DNA of 64,000 nt from Heligmosomoides polygyrus polygyrus (Eukaryota > Nematoda > Chromadorea > Rhabditida > Heligmosomidae): contig OX377202.1 in the NCBI GenBank assembly GCA_947396885.1, positions 69,660,643-69,724,642 of the forward strand, read 5' to 3'. Shown one piece after another: positions 35,051 through 45,449 of the stretch (position 1 is the first letter of the stretch; every line of letters starts with the position of its first letter). The position numbers and the translations under genes are program-made. The notes under the pieces are model-generated. The model had not been told where the DNA came from. It made no database searches and saw only the letters and a program-made list of their open reading frames with translations.

Positions 35051-35520
35051 CGAGCTTCACGCAATTTCTCAACTATCGGAGTGACACCAGATCTTTGCCA
35101 AATAGAGTCGTTGCGTACACGATCCAAACGCGTAATTCCGCAGCATCTTCGTCTCCATTACGCCGAAGCGCCGTAATTTCTTTAGTGACGGGAACGAGCC
35201 AGCACTCAGCTCCGTAAATAGCTACAGGTAGGACGACTGCTCTATAGATCTTCAATTTAAGCCGTTCTGGCTCGCTTCTTGTCGCAGTGCACTCCCGTCA
35301 GAGTGCGCCATTTGCACCACGCTGCACTCACGTGTGAGCTGGTTTCAACAAATACGTCACCGGAAGTGATTGCTGATCTCAGATACTTGAATACTGAAGG
35401 ACGTGGCAGCTCAATGCCGTTTACCTTAATGGAGCTGGACTCATCTTCGTCAGTCGTCATACTCTCCTTTTTGACACTAAGCTTGAGCCCAAATCTCTCC
35501 AAGTGATCGCGCCAAGCTTC
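35051..35520 (-). pseudogene. RTE family 2 LINE fragment, 3' part of ORF2
   Basis: The minus strand encodes RFGLKLSVKKE, SIKVNGIELPRPSVFKYLRS and VSAAWCKWRTLTGVHCDKK, then KIYRAVVLPVAIYGAECWLV. This is the thumb and C-terminal region of the family 2 element (compare 61,296-61,765). The fragment is colinear with that element, with a few substitutions. It starts abruptly at the end of duplicated copy A and meets a direct-strand piece of the same element at about 35,520. Confidence 0.85.
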
Positions 35521-35624
35521 AGTGGCGACTGAAAGAAAGGGAAGCAGCTGTGACTTCTCGCATTCAGTTGTCGACGGTCACGACCGCCGAAGAAACTTGG
35601 CGGGGTGCTACCGAAGCCATACTA
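35521..35624 (+). pseudogene. RTE family 2 LINE fragment, linker region
   Basis: The sequence GGCGACTGAAAGAAAGGGAA through RIQLSTVTTAEETWRG matches 59,945-60,045 in direct orientation. It joins head-on to the inverted fragment on its left. On its right it is interrupted exactly at a TA by the terminus CAGTACCGG of the next foldback element. The native LINE reads on there as CATAACTACATTCG. Confidence 0.85.
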
Positions 35625-36812
35625 CAGTACCGGACGCGTCTTTTGAATAGACGCCGAAAAAACCGCACTTTTGCGGTTTTTGCGTCTTTTTGCTATAACT
35701 CACCCAAAAGCTCAGGAGATCGAGCTCTATCGTTTGGTATATACATTTCATATGAAAGATCAAAAATGGCCAAAATTGAAAACTTGCGCTCCATTGAGAA
35801 GGCTGGCCGCGGACGAGTTGTCGGCCGCAAGGCGTCAAAAACCGTTGCGTGGTCACAATTCCTCTAATATGAGGTTTTCTGAGAAAAGGTTGGTACCGTT
35901 CGATTCGTCTCCTCAAGGTCTACACAACCATATATACAGCTTCGCCAAACCGCCGCATTTTCGCAGTGGGTGGTCAAAAATGACGGGAGCAGACTTTTTG
36001 CTATTGGAGAAGCTTATATTCCAGGACTTGTATGCTCAAGGAGCACCTCAAGCATGGCGTAAAGTGCTTTGTAATGCCAGACATCCTCCGAGAGTGCGCC
36101 GTGAACAATGCATATGGGATCGAACCTATCAATCGAGGGGGGGGGGGACAGTTTGTAGAGTGAGCATTTAGGGAGCTTTATGAGAAATTCTCAGCTGCCC
36201 TACTCAGGAATTGCTGTACTCTGTTCCGGCGAGACTTAGGAGTACGCCGGGAGCAATGCATATAGAATCGAACCTATCAATCGAGTGGGGCAACCGCTCG
36301 CAGATTGCACGCGCGGGCGTTTTCAGAGCGTAGTAACTCTGTCAAATTCGAATCGTTTCGGCTGCAACTCCTGGATCTTGTAGTCAGTAGAACGGTTTAG
36401 TAGTACGCTGAAGTAGAGCGAGGTAGCTTAGGAAGAGGCAATGTTACAGGGGTGCGAATATGAAGGTGAGGCTTGTGTGACGATTTTTTTCCGATTTCGG
36501 TGGACCACTGCGGGAAGACGCGGCAAGCTAACAACCTCAAAACGCGTAGGCGAACAGGCCGTTTAGGATACTTTACGATTACATGCTCAGAGCACCACAG
36601 CTGCCTGAACTGCCTTAGCTTCAGCTGCCAGTTTGAAGCGGCAGAAGATAGCAGTTAGAGTTTCTTGCGCACACGTTCCAGCCAGAAAGATTTGAAGCTG
36701 ACAGAGTTATCGTGCTCCGAACACGCCCGCGCGTGCAGTTTAACACAACAACGGTCGATGTTCTCCTCGCTCTTACTCGCCCAGATTACAGTTCTGTCTG
36801 CTCTTGATAACA
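35625..36812 (+). mobile_element. CAGTACCGG foldback element, left part, cut by gap
   Basis: The left end CAGTACCGGACGCGTC follows TA 35,623-35,624. The hairpins (main stem 35,658-35,681), the AATGCATATGGGATCGAAC units and the ACCACTGCGGGAAGACGCGG unit follow in the family order. Near 36,680 the orientation switches: the last ~120 bp before the gap are inverted family sequence (mirror of about 18,940-19,050). The remainder is lost in the N gap. Confidence 0.75.
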
Positions 36813-37012
36813 NNNNNNNNNNNNNNNNNNNNNNNNNNNNNNNNNNNNNNNNNNNNNNNNNNNNNNNNNNNNNNNNNNNNNNNNNNNNNNNNNNNNNNNN
36901 NNNNNNNNNNNNNNNNNNNNNNNNNNNNNNNNNNNNNNNNNNNNNNNNNNNNNNNNNNNNNNNNNNNNNNNNNNNNNNNNNNNNNNNNNNNNNNNNNNNN
37001 NNNNNNNNNNNN
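36813..37012. other. Assembly gap (200 N)
   Basis: Exactly 200 unknown bases. Such a round number suggests a fixed-size scaffold gap, not a measured length. Copy B of the duplicated segment begins at the first base after it. Confidence 1.
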
Positions 37013-38785
37013 GCGGCCGTGTTCTGAGCGCGATAACTCTGTAACTTGTGAACCTGTCCGGTTGCAACATGTGGATTTTGTAGGCAGCAAAAACGTCTAG
37101 TAGTGCACTAAAACATAGTGACGCATCTTTTTCCTGGACAAAGTTACAGGGGTGCAAAAATGCAGGTGAGGTTTGGGTGACGCATTTTTTCCGATTTCGG
37201 TGGACCACTGCGGGAAGATGCAGCGAGCTAACGGCCTTAAAATGCGTAGACAAACAGAGCGCGCGCTCAATGTGCTTCCCCGACGACTGCTCAAAACTTC
37301 TCAGCTTCCTAAACTGCCTTAGCCTCAGCTGCCAGTTTAAAGCGGCGGAGGATAGCCGTTAGAGTTTCTTGCGCGCTTACTCGCCCAGGTTTGAGTGTTC
37401 GACACTTGAGATAGTGATGTTTTGTTCAGCATGAAAAGCGCTGTCGAACGGTACCAATTTCGACCGATTTTGGAAATATTGATTTTTTGACGGTTTCACA
37501 TTGAGGACGAGGCCGCTCGTGACCGCGGCAGAAGGACGATGACATAATCGAAAAACCGTTATCTTCGAACTGGGCCGTTCTTGGCAGCATTCAAAAGAGC
37601 TTTTCATGCTGAATTGAAAGGTTTTACTGACAGTAGGGAAAGCTGTAATCTGGGCGAGTAAGAGCGAGGAGACCATCAACCATTGTTGTGCTAAATTGCA
37701 CGCGCGGGCGGGTTTTGAACGCGGTAACTCTGTCATTTGTAAACCAGCTCGTGAGTTTTGTGGGATACAAAACGCTCTACCAGCACGCTAAACACAGCAT
37801 CTGCCTTATGTCTGGACAAAGTTACAGCGATGTGAAAATGCAGGTTAACCTTACTCTATCGAATGGTATCAAGCGTGGCCCAACTCGAAGATATAGATTT
37901 TCGATGACAACATCGTCCCTCGGCCGCGGCCTCGGGCAGCCGCGCCCTTGATGGGAAATTGTCAAAAAATCCTTCTGAAAATGGTCGAGACTGACATTGT
38001 GCGATAGAGCTTTTTGTGCTGTAGCCAACAGTGTTATTGTGAGTGTCGAAAACTCAAATATGGGCAAGTAAGGGCCGAAGAAACTTCACCCGCTAAGTCT
38101 ACTGCCCTAAAATGGCAGCTGGGGCAAAGGCAGTTTAAACGTCATCTTAAAGCACTTAAAGTGTTCTGCTCGCGTGCACATTTCTAGGTCGTTAGTCCTC
38201 AGCGCATTCTCGCTGAGGTCGACTGAGATCGGGAAAATGCGTCACTTAAGCCTCACCCGCATTTTCGCAGCGCTCTAACTTAGTCCATTCATCAGCTACA
38301 CCGTTGTGCTCTAGATCACACCAAGGAACTTGTGCTGCCTACATTGTCATCGAGTTGCAGTCGGAAAGATTCGAACTTGACAGAGATATTGCGCTACGAA
38401 CGCGCACGCACTTTTGAGCAGTCGCCCCACTCGATTGATAGGTTTTCTTCTATATGCATTGTTCACAATGTACTCCAAAGTCTCGCCAGAACAGAGTACA
38501 GCAACTCCTGAGAAGGGCGGCCGGGAACTTCCGATAAAACTCCCCAAACGGTCACTCTACAGGCTGCCGCATTTGATTTATAGGTTCGATTCTGTATGCA
38601 CTGTTCACGGCGCACTACAAAGACAATATGGGCAGTTTTAGAACAATTCCTGAGAAGGGCGGCTGGGAATTTCCGATAAATCTCCCCAAGCGTTCACTTT
38701 ACAATCTGTTGCTCGCTCTACACGCTGTCTCGCCCATTCAATTGATTGTGTCGGGCCTATATGCATTGTTCAACTCTGCTGAGAT
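37013..38785. mobile_element. CAGTACCGG-family foldback, internal part (copy B)
   Basis: This is the counterpart of 18,333-20,110. Two tandem units of about 690 bp are followed by inverted GATTGATAGGTT modules. It begins at the gap edge, so the left end of this copy is unknown. Confidence 0.65.
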
Positions 38786-39492
38786 TTATATGTAAAAAGA
38801 TAGAGATCGAGCTGCTAAGCTCAAATATATGTTTATTTTCACAAGTACATGATTTTTTAAAAAGTTATTAAAAAATCCGCTTTGCAACGCTCCAAACGGC
38901 TTTTTCGGCAATTGACCAAAGCACATGCGTGGTACTGTACACCAAACCTTCCTTAGACAATAAAATATTCTCACCTTCTTAGAGAGTCTTTAGTGCAATC
39001 TGTGCGAAGCTTGTGTTTATTTTGAAGATGTTCAGTTTGACTTCCGAACCGCCAAGCTTGTTTAGAACATTGTCCAACTCGGCTTTTAAAAGTGTCCAAA
39101 TTAGTTTGAAAGGAGTAAATTAGAAAGGTGATCATTTTCTTGTGAAAAGTGTCCAATTTGATTGGGAAGGTGTCCAAATTGTTTTGAAAAGCGTCCAATA
39201 AGACAAGAATATGGTTAAATAAGATATCAAATATAAATAAATAAATACAACTATTCCTGCTCAAGTACTGCGCTGAGCAGAGCTATGATGGATATAAGGA
39301 GGAGCGCGTAGCCCCCCACTGTTGGGTGTTCGCTTCGCCGTGGTAACCCATACCCTAGTGAATAAATTAAGAGGTAACCCATACCACCCTAGTGGCGCGC
39401 TGGTAATCACGAGTTCGTGGGCTTTAAACCGCTCAGAGTTGTTCTATTTTGTTTAATGGAATGTGTTACCTGACCAGTTGTATAATATTACG

Positions 39493-39657
39493 TTCGTATA
39501 CCTATACCATCGCAGACCACCTTCGCGCAACTTGTCGGCTATCGGGGTGACACAGAACTTTATTCCTATGGTATGAACACGGTCCAATCGCGTTATTCCG
39601 GCCATCCTCATCTTCGTTTCCATTACACTGAGGCGGCTTTCAGTTTCCTTCTAGTTG
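39493..39657 (-). pseudogene. RTE family 2 LINE fragment (copy B)
   Basis: This is the counterpart of 20,811-20,975, with the same broken C-terminal frames and a few single-base differences. Confidence 0.6.
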
Positions 39658-39898
39658 CCTTAAGCCATGGTCTACCACATGACATTTGTATTATATAATA
39701 GATGATTCTCGAATATTCTGTGTGATAGGTACATGCCGCTGCGTTCAACAAGCACAAGCGGGCCAAAGGTGAGAAGCGGCGCAAATGGGCGCCGTAGAGC
39801 GCCGTTCTCCGCTCGCCACACGTCGCGCCGGATGGAAATCGTTTAGGGCGCGGCGTCCTCAACTTCTGGACATTGGGTTGATGGAAGGAGCCTACCCG

Positions 39899-40127
39899 TT
39901 ATTCATTGGATCCGATCGAAAATCTTCGGATAATTGGATGATTCGGATAAGGGCGATTTTGCGAGCACCGGATTTTTGGATGATTCGGATAAGGGCGATT
40001 TTGAGGACCCCAGGTTTTTGGATGATTCGGATAAGGGCAATTTCGCGGTGGCCGGATAATTGGATGATTCGGATCGGGATATCCGAAGCGGATATCCGAA
40101 AATGATTCTTTCGGATCCAATGTGTAC
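39899..40127. repeat. 42-bp minisatellite insertion, 4 units (copy B)
   Basis: Four 41-43 bp units with GGATGATTCGGATAAGGGC cores lie between inverted TTCATTGGATCC-type ends. Copy A has two units at the same place (21,219-21,361). Because the unit is a multiple of three, it reads as a 14-residue repeat with WMIRIRAI words, but this is a by-product and not evidence of coding. Confidence 0.85.
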
Positions 40128-41099
40128 CATCCGTGCGCTTGTACGAGCATGGCCTACTGTTTGGGGCTAACTGCCGGCATGGCGTGCTGTGAACAATGCA
40201 TATAGGCCCGACAGAATCAATCGAGTGGGCGCGGCAACCTATAGAGCGAGCGACAGCTTGTAGACTTAGCGTATGGGGAGTTTTAAAGGAAATTCCTAGC
40301 CTTCTAATTGCTCCAAGACTGTCCAGCTTGCATATGGAGTGCGCGGTGCGCATGCATATAAATAGAATCGAACCCATCAGTCGAGGTGGTTTCGACCGCT
40401 CGCAAATTGCACGCGCGGGCGTGTTTGGAGCGCGATAACTCTGTCAAGTGTAAACCCTTCCGGCCGTAGCTTGTGTATGTTATAGTCTGTGAGAAGCTCT
40501 AGCAGTTCGCCAAAGCACAGCGATGTACCCTATGAACGGACAAGGTTACGAAAATGCAGGTCAGGCTTGTGCAACCCATTTTTTTATCGATTTCAGTCGA
40601 TCACTGCGGGAAGAGGCGAAGAGCTGACGGCCTACAAATGCATGTGCTAACAGATCACTTAAAGCACTTTGCAAGGAAGCGCTCGCAGCTCTCCAGCTGC
40701 CTAACCTGCCTTAGTTACAGCTGCAGTTTCGCTCACTCTAACTAGGTAAGGGTTTCGACCTCCCATGGAACTTCAAGTTGAAACCAGGATCATTCGAAAG
40801 AGCCCGGAATGCTGATTACGAATATGTGTGTCAAAATTGCGAAGTGAAACTCCTGAGCGAGTTACGGCCTGCCGAAATCGGGGGCCTCACCACAGGCTAG
40901 CTATTAGACATTGGATCCGACACCGATTTTCCGGATAATCGGATGATTCGGATAGGCCATTTTTCAAACGCCCGGATCTTCGGATGATTCAGATGAGGGC
41001 AATTTTAGAAAATCCAGGTCTTCGGGTGATTCAAATAACGCGATTTTCGGCCGAACCGGATTTCGGATATCCGATTCGGATACAACCGGATAAGTGATA

Positions 41100-43060
41100 T
41101 AATAGAGGCACGCAACCTCTTAAAAACGGAACATCTCAGTAACGCCGCGTTTATTTCATTGACCTCACCTTGAATAAGGTGGTTATATGCCCTGGTAGCA
41201 AGGCACATGGATGCCTAATTACATCATAACTGACCCAGCTCAGTTCACCAATGGGGTGAAATACACCAGTGCTACGTAAAAGATGTCGTACTTGGCTGCT
41301 TTACGAGGAGAGCCCTCCCCAGAGCTACTTTGCAGTTCCAGAACAAACAAAAAAACAGCATTAAGACCCCAAAGAACGGAGAGAGCAAGTCATATAGGAA
41401 TACCTTCCTTAATTAGTATAAAAATGTGTTTCTTTTTTGCCAAGTCGATAAACCATAGGAGTAGGGGATCCTTGAAGTTACAGTGGAATCGGCGCCTCAC
41501 GAGTTCGTGGGTCTTGTACGCCCGCGATGCTGCTGGCGGGAAGCGGCTCGTAGCGCGGTGGATAGCGACGTTGCTCCATGAGAGGGAGGGCGGGCGTTCG
41601 AATTTTTGCGCTGCTGCATTTTTGTATTTCAACTGATTGATTGATTTGAGAGATTCTGACATCTATACCACTTAAGATGTTTGCTGGGCAGTTTTTCCGG
41701 ATGTATTCCATAGAGAGTAACTTTGTTGCCACTTGTTTATCACTGGACGATTTTTTAACCAAGAGGCAATGAGAAAGCTCTTCAACCCTTAATGATATAT
41801 AAGCGTTCTTAATGATATATAAGCGTTTAACATCAGCGATACATAGACACAAAGTGCATGAAACAGAAGTACTGGCCTGAAAAACGGACAGGGTATAAAG
41901 GCTGCAGCCTCCTCCCAGTTTGCTTCCATACATGGACCCGAAAGCAAATTGAAAACGTACCCTTTCCTCCGAAACAAGAGTTCCACCCGAAAACGCTGTC
42001 ATATGCCCACTACTTGCTAGCCTTTCCACGTCTATCAGTTCATCTTGCGTACCCCAACATTCCTCTTGTTCTTCCACCACTTCCGGCTGTTCGCCTTCGT
42101 TAACTTCAAGTTGACCTGCTTCGAAGTCCTTGAGTATGCTCGCCATCTGTTCGGCCAGCTTGATTTTTTCCCTCGAAGGTTCCTTGTCTAGAGATGGACC
42201 ACACTTCAGCGTGAGCGGTTGGATCACCACTCACCACTCGAGCATTGGCGGCAATGTTGATGTTAGGTTTTAGACAACCTCCAGCAGACCTCTGATTTCC
42301 AGGTGACAGACAAAGATGAAGGAAAAAGTGTTCGATGCCGTTCAGGTCATTTTGCGGGATCCACAGACTTTCTCATTTTAACCACATGTGACGCCACATC
42401 CTGGTCTCCTTTGAAAATCCGAACAGGGCGGTTTTACCCAAGGTCACTGGCCGCTGTAGGGAAACAAACTGTGAGGAGCATGTAGCCTTTATACGCTGCC
42501 CGTATTGTGCCCAGTTCTGCTTCATGCACTTTGTACCTGTGTATCACTACTGTAGAATATTTATGCATCACCATGTTGAGTACCACAGCATGCAGCTGGA
42601 AAATGCGCAGAAAACGTCTTAAAATGGTATAGACGTCAGAATCCCTCAAACCTCAACCAATCAGTTGAAAAGCAGGAATGCAACAGCGCATGAGCATCGA
42701 ACCCCCGACCTTCCTCCCATGAAGCATCGTCACTACCCATTGCGCTCTGAGCTGCTTTCCCTCATCGCGGGCGTACAAGACCCTCCAACTCGTGAAGCAC
42801 CGATTCCACTGTAACTTCAAGGATCCCCTACTCCTTGGGTTTAACGACTTGGCAAAAATGGAACACATTTTTATACTAATTGACGGGTGGGAATTAATCC
42901 TATTTAAATAATAGGATGACTCTCTCTCCCCGTTCAGACGTACGCTTTAGACCCTTCTCTTGTGAGAGAATTCCCTCCAAATGATAGCAAAATCTGCCCG
43001 AAAAAGTAAGGTTATCAATGAAGCAGAGTTCGGCAGCAAGGCGTGCTAACCTCCTATTAT
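41100..43060. mobile_element. Foldback with SINE-like arms (copy B)
   Basis: The arms are about 41,404-41,905 and 42,455-42,900. The tRNA-like heads lie near 41,535-41,620 (+) and 42,690-42,775 (-). A minus-strand frame of 250 codons (42,230 to 41,478) is uninterrupted here and runs from the core through the left arm. It reads KEPSREKIKLAEQMASIL and EEQEECWGTQDELIDVERLA in the core, then SINE-derived sequence. In copy A the same stretch is broken by a 20-bp difference and the lack of a 20-bp tandem duplication. I recognise no domain, and coding status is doubtful. Confidence 0.7.
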
Positions 43061-44721
43061 CCGATTTTATCCGAACCATTGCGTTTTTCAAAACCCCGGA
43101 TCTTCGGATGATTCAGATGAGGGCAATTTTAGAAAACCCGGATCTTCGGATGATTCAGATGGGAATAGAAAATCTTCAGATGGGAATTTTAGAAACCCCG
43201 GATCTTCGGATGATTTAGATGGCGAACTGCTAGAGCTTCTTACATACTACAAAATCCAAGCCGCAGCAGGAAGGGTTCACACTTGACAGAGTTATCGCGC
43301 TCCAAACAAGCCTGCGCGTGCAATTTGCGAACGGTCGCGCCACCTCGTCTGATAGCTTCGATTGTATATGCATTGTTCTCGGTGCACTCCAGATGCAAGC
43401 TGGACAGTCCTAGAGCAATGCCTAATAGGGCGGCAGGAAAATTCTGATAAAACCCCCAAACGCCTACTCTACAAGCTGTCGCGCCCACTCGATTGATAGG
43501 TTTGTTTCTATATGCATTGTTCACGGCGCACTCCAGATGCAAGCTGGACAGTTTTAGAGCGTTTCTTGAGTAGAAGGAATAGGAGTTTCCTTTAAAACTC
43601 CCCCTACGCTCACTCTACAAGCTGTCGCTCGCTCTATAGGTTGTCGCGCCCATTCGATTGATTCTGTCGGGCCTATATGTATTGTTCACGTCATGCCGGC
43701 AGTTAGCTCCGGACAGTAGACCATACTTGTCCAAGCGCATGGGTAGGCTCCTTCCATCAGCCTAACGTCCAGAAGTTGAGGACGTTGCGCCCTAAAGCGA
43801 CTTGCATCCGGCGCGAAGCGTGGCGAGCGGAAAACGGCGCTCTCCGCCGCCCTTTTGCGCCGCTTCTCATCTTTGTCGCCGCTTGTGGTTGTTGGGCGCA
43901 GCGGCTTGTCCGGTACTGTAGGCAGAGTCACGTTGATTTCCTTAACTTTAGCCTTAATCGGCACTGAGGGAGGACACCACTTCCAGCACACTGGAAAAGC
44001 ACCGGTCCGCTCGCTTCAAAAGAGAGAGAAGAGGCACGGACTTCAAACACAAACTTCGATCGGTACAAGCCACACAGTGGAAAATTCCGTAGTTCTCGAT
44101 GCTGTCAGATCGGATCAACAGAGTAACACATAGTCTTCGAGATGCGAGACTCGGGAGTATGCATTCCACAGTACTCGTTCGCGTCCAAGTTCTGTGCTCA
44201 GAAAGGTGCCCTCATGTCTTGACCGCTACCACACGGTTTACTCGGGTCCGTCCATTTGTCAGTTTCTTGTTCTCCGCCCCACCGAAAGGAGTTTCTGGAA
44301 GGCCTGATTACTGGAGATGGGATTTGGGTTCTCTAGGGTTCTAAAACGCATCGTGCTCTGAGGGACCTCGGGGAGAAGGCGCGCGAACGCAAGCCACACC
44401 AGCCTTTACTCAATGCACTACGTTCTTCGCTGCGTCTGAGAGTTCAGGAGCGGAATAAATAGTATTACGAGCTGCTGCCTCAAGGACACACCATCCCCGG
44501 TCACATTTGCGCTAATCAGCTACAAGAATTGGCCATCCAGCGCTGTCCGAAACGAGCTTCTACCCACCTACTCCACAACGAAGACCGGCTCCACATAGCT
44601 AAAGATTCAAGTGAAAATTGGAGGAGCTGGGCTGGGACGCGGTTCTGCATCCACTCTATTCCCTTGACATTGCGCTTCCGACTGTCACTTGCATATTTCG
44701 CCCTCTTGAGGCATTATATCT

Positions 44722-45420
44722 GTGTCGACCCGGCCAAAAGCTTGCACGAAGACACACCCCCTATAAGCCGCCTACGACTCCGGAGAAGAACTGTTCCTCG
44801 GAAAATGCTACAACAGGGGAGTAGGCGGCGTTGGTGTCCTCGTCAACACGCACTTGGCTATGAACATCGACTCGTACGAGTCCCTGATAAGCAGAATCGG
44901 ACGTCTCCGACTGAAGTGATGTGGATCCGTGCCAGCTTTGACTGTATTCGTTACGTATGGCCCAATATCCGACTACGACGATGAAGAGGTCGAAGCCTTC
45001 TACGTGGGGCTGGAGAAGTTCTATAAGATCACACCTTCTACAAGGTGATCGTCGGCGACTTCAACGCCAAAATCGGACCGCGAAGGTCGCCGGAAGAACT
45101 TCACATCGGAACCCACGGTTTGGAGTGGTACGAGCAAGGTGAAGGGCTGTCTGAGTTTATCATGTCGACCAAGACCATCCATGGAAACTCGCAGTTCCAG
45201 AAGCCTCCCTCCCTACGATGGACCTGGGAATCCCCCGTAGCCAGTTCCACAACAAGATCGACCACATCATCCTCAACCGCAAGTATTGTCTGACCGATGT
45301 CTCCATTGTCTCCAAGCTCTACACGAGATCGGACCACCACCTCTTCGCGTGCACCAAAGTGGAAGGTGTTGAACGGGCGGTCAGCGATTGCTTTGATCTA
45401 CCTTCTTCTAGGACGACTAA
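44722..45420 (+). pseudogene. RTE family 1 LINE fragment, endonuclease domain (copy B)
   Basis: This is the counterpart of 25,905-26,600, with the same leader-endonuclease fusion, TGA codon and AGTTCTATAAGATCACACC frameshift. It reads VGDFNAKIGPRR, closer to an active endonuclease than copy A at this spot, and ends after SDHHLFA near 45,350. Confidence 0.85.
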
Positions 45421-45449
45421 CGGTGGTGATTATATTTTTTAGCGAACTC

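Larger units (their letters stand above)
39732..43918. mobile_element. CAGTACCGG foldback element carrying nested repeats (copy B)
   Basis: This is the counterpart of 21,051-25,100, with the same right terminus (CAGTACCGGACAAGCCG read inverted, then TA 43,919-43,920). The left terminus has lost about 10 bp: GGTACATGCCGC replaces GGTACAGCACCGGACATGCCGC. The nested minisatellite and SINE-armed foldback are present in the same order. Confidence 0.8.

Noticed and set aside
36773..37100. Long open frames through the N gap
   Set aside because: They are open only because unknown bases contain no stop codons.
39892..40377. Repeat-containing protein with 14-residue WMIRIRAI units
   Set aside because: The period is the 42-bp minisatellite, all three frames of the array stay open, and unit number varies between copies.
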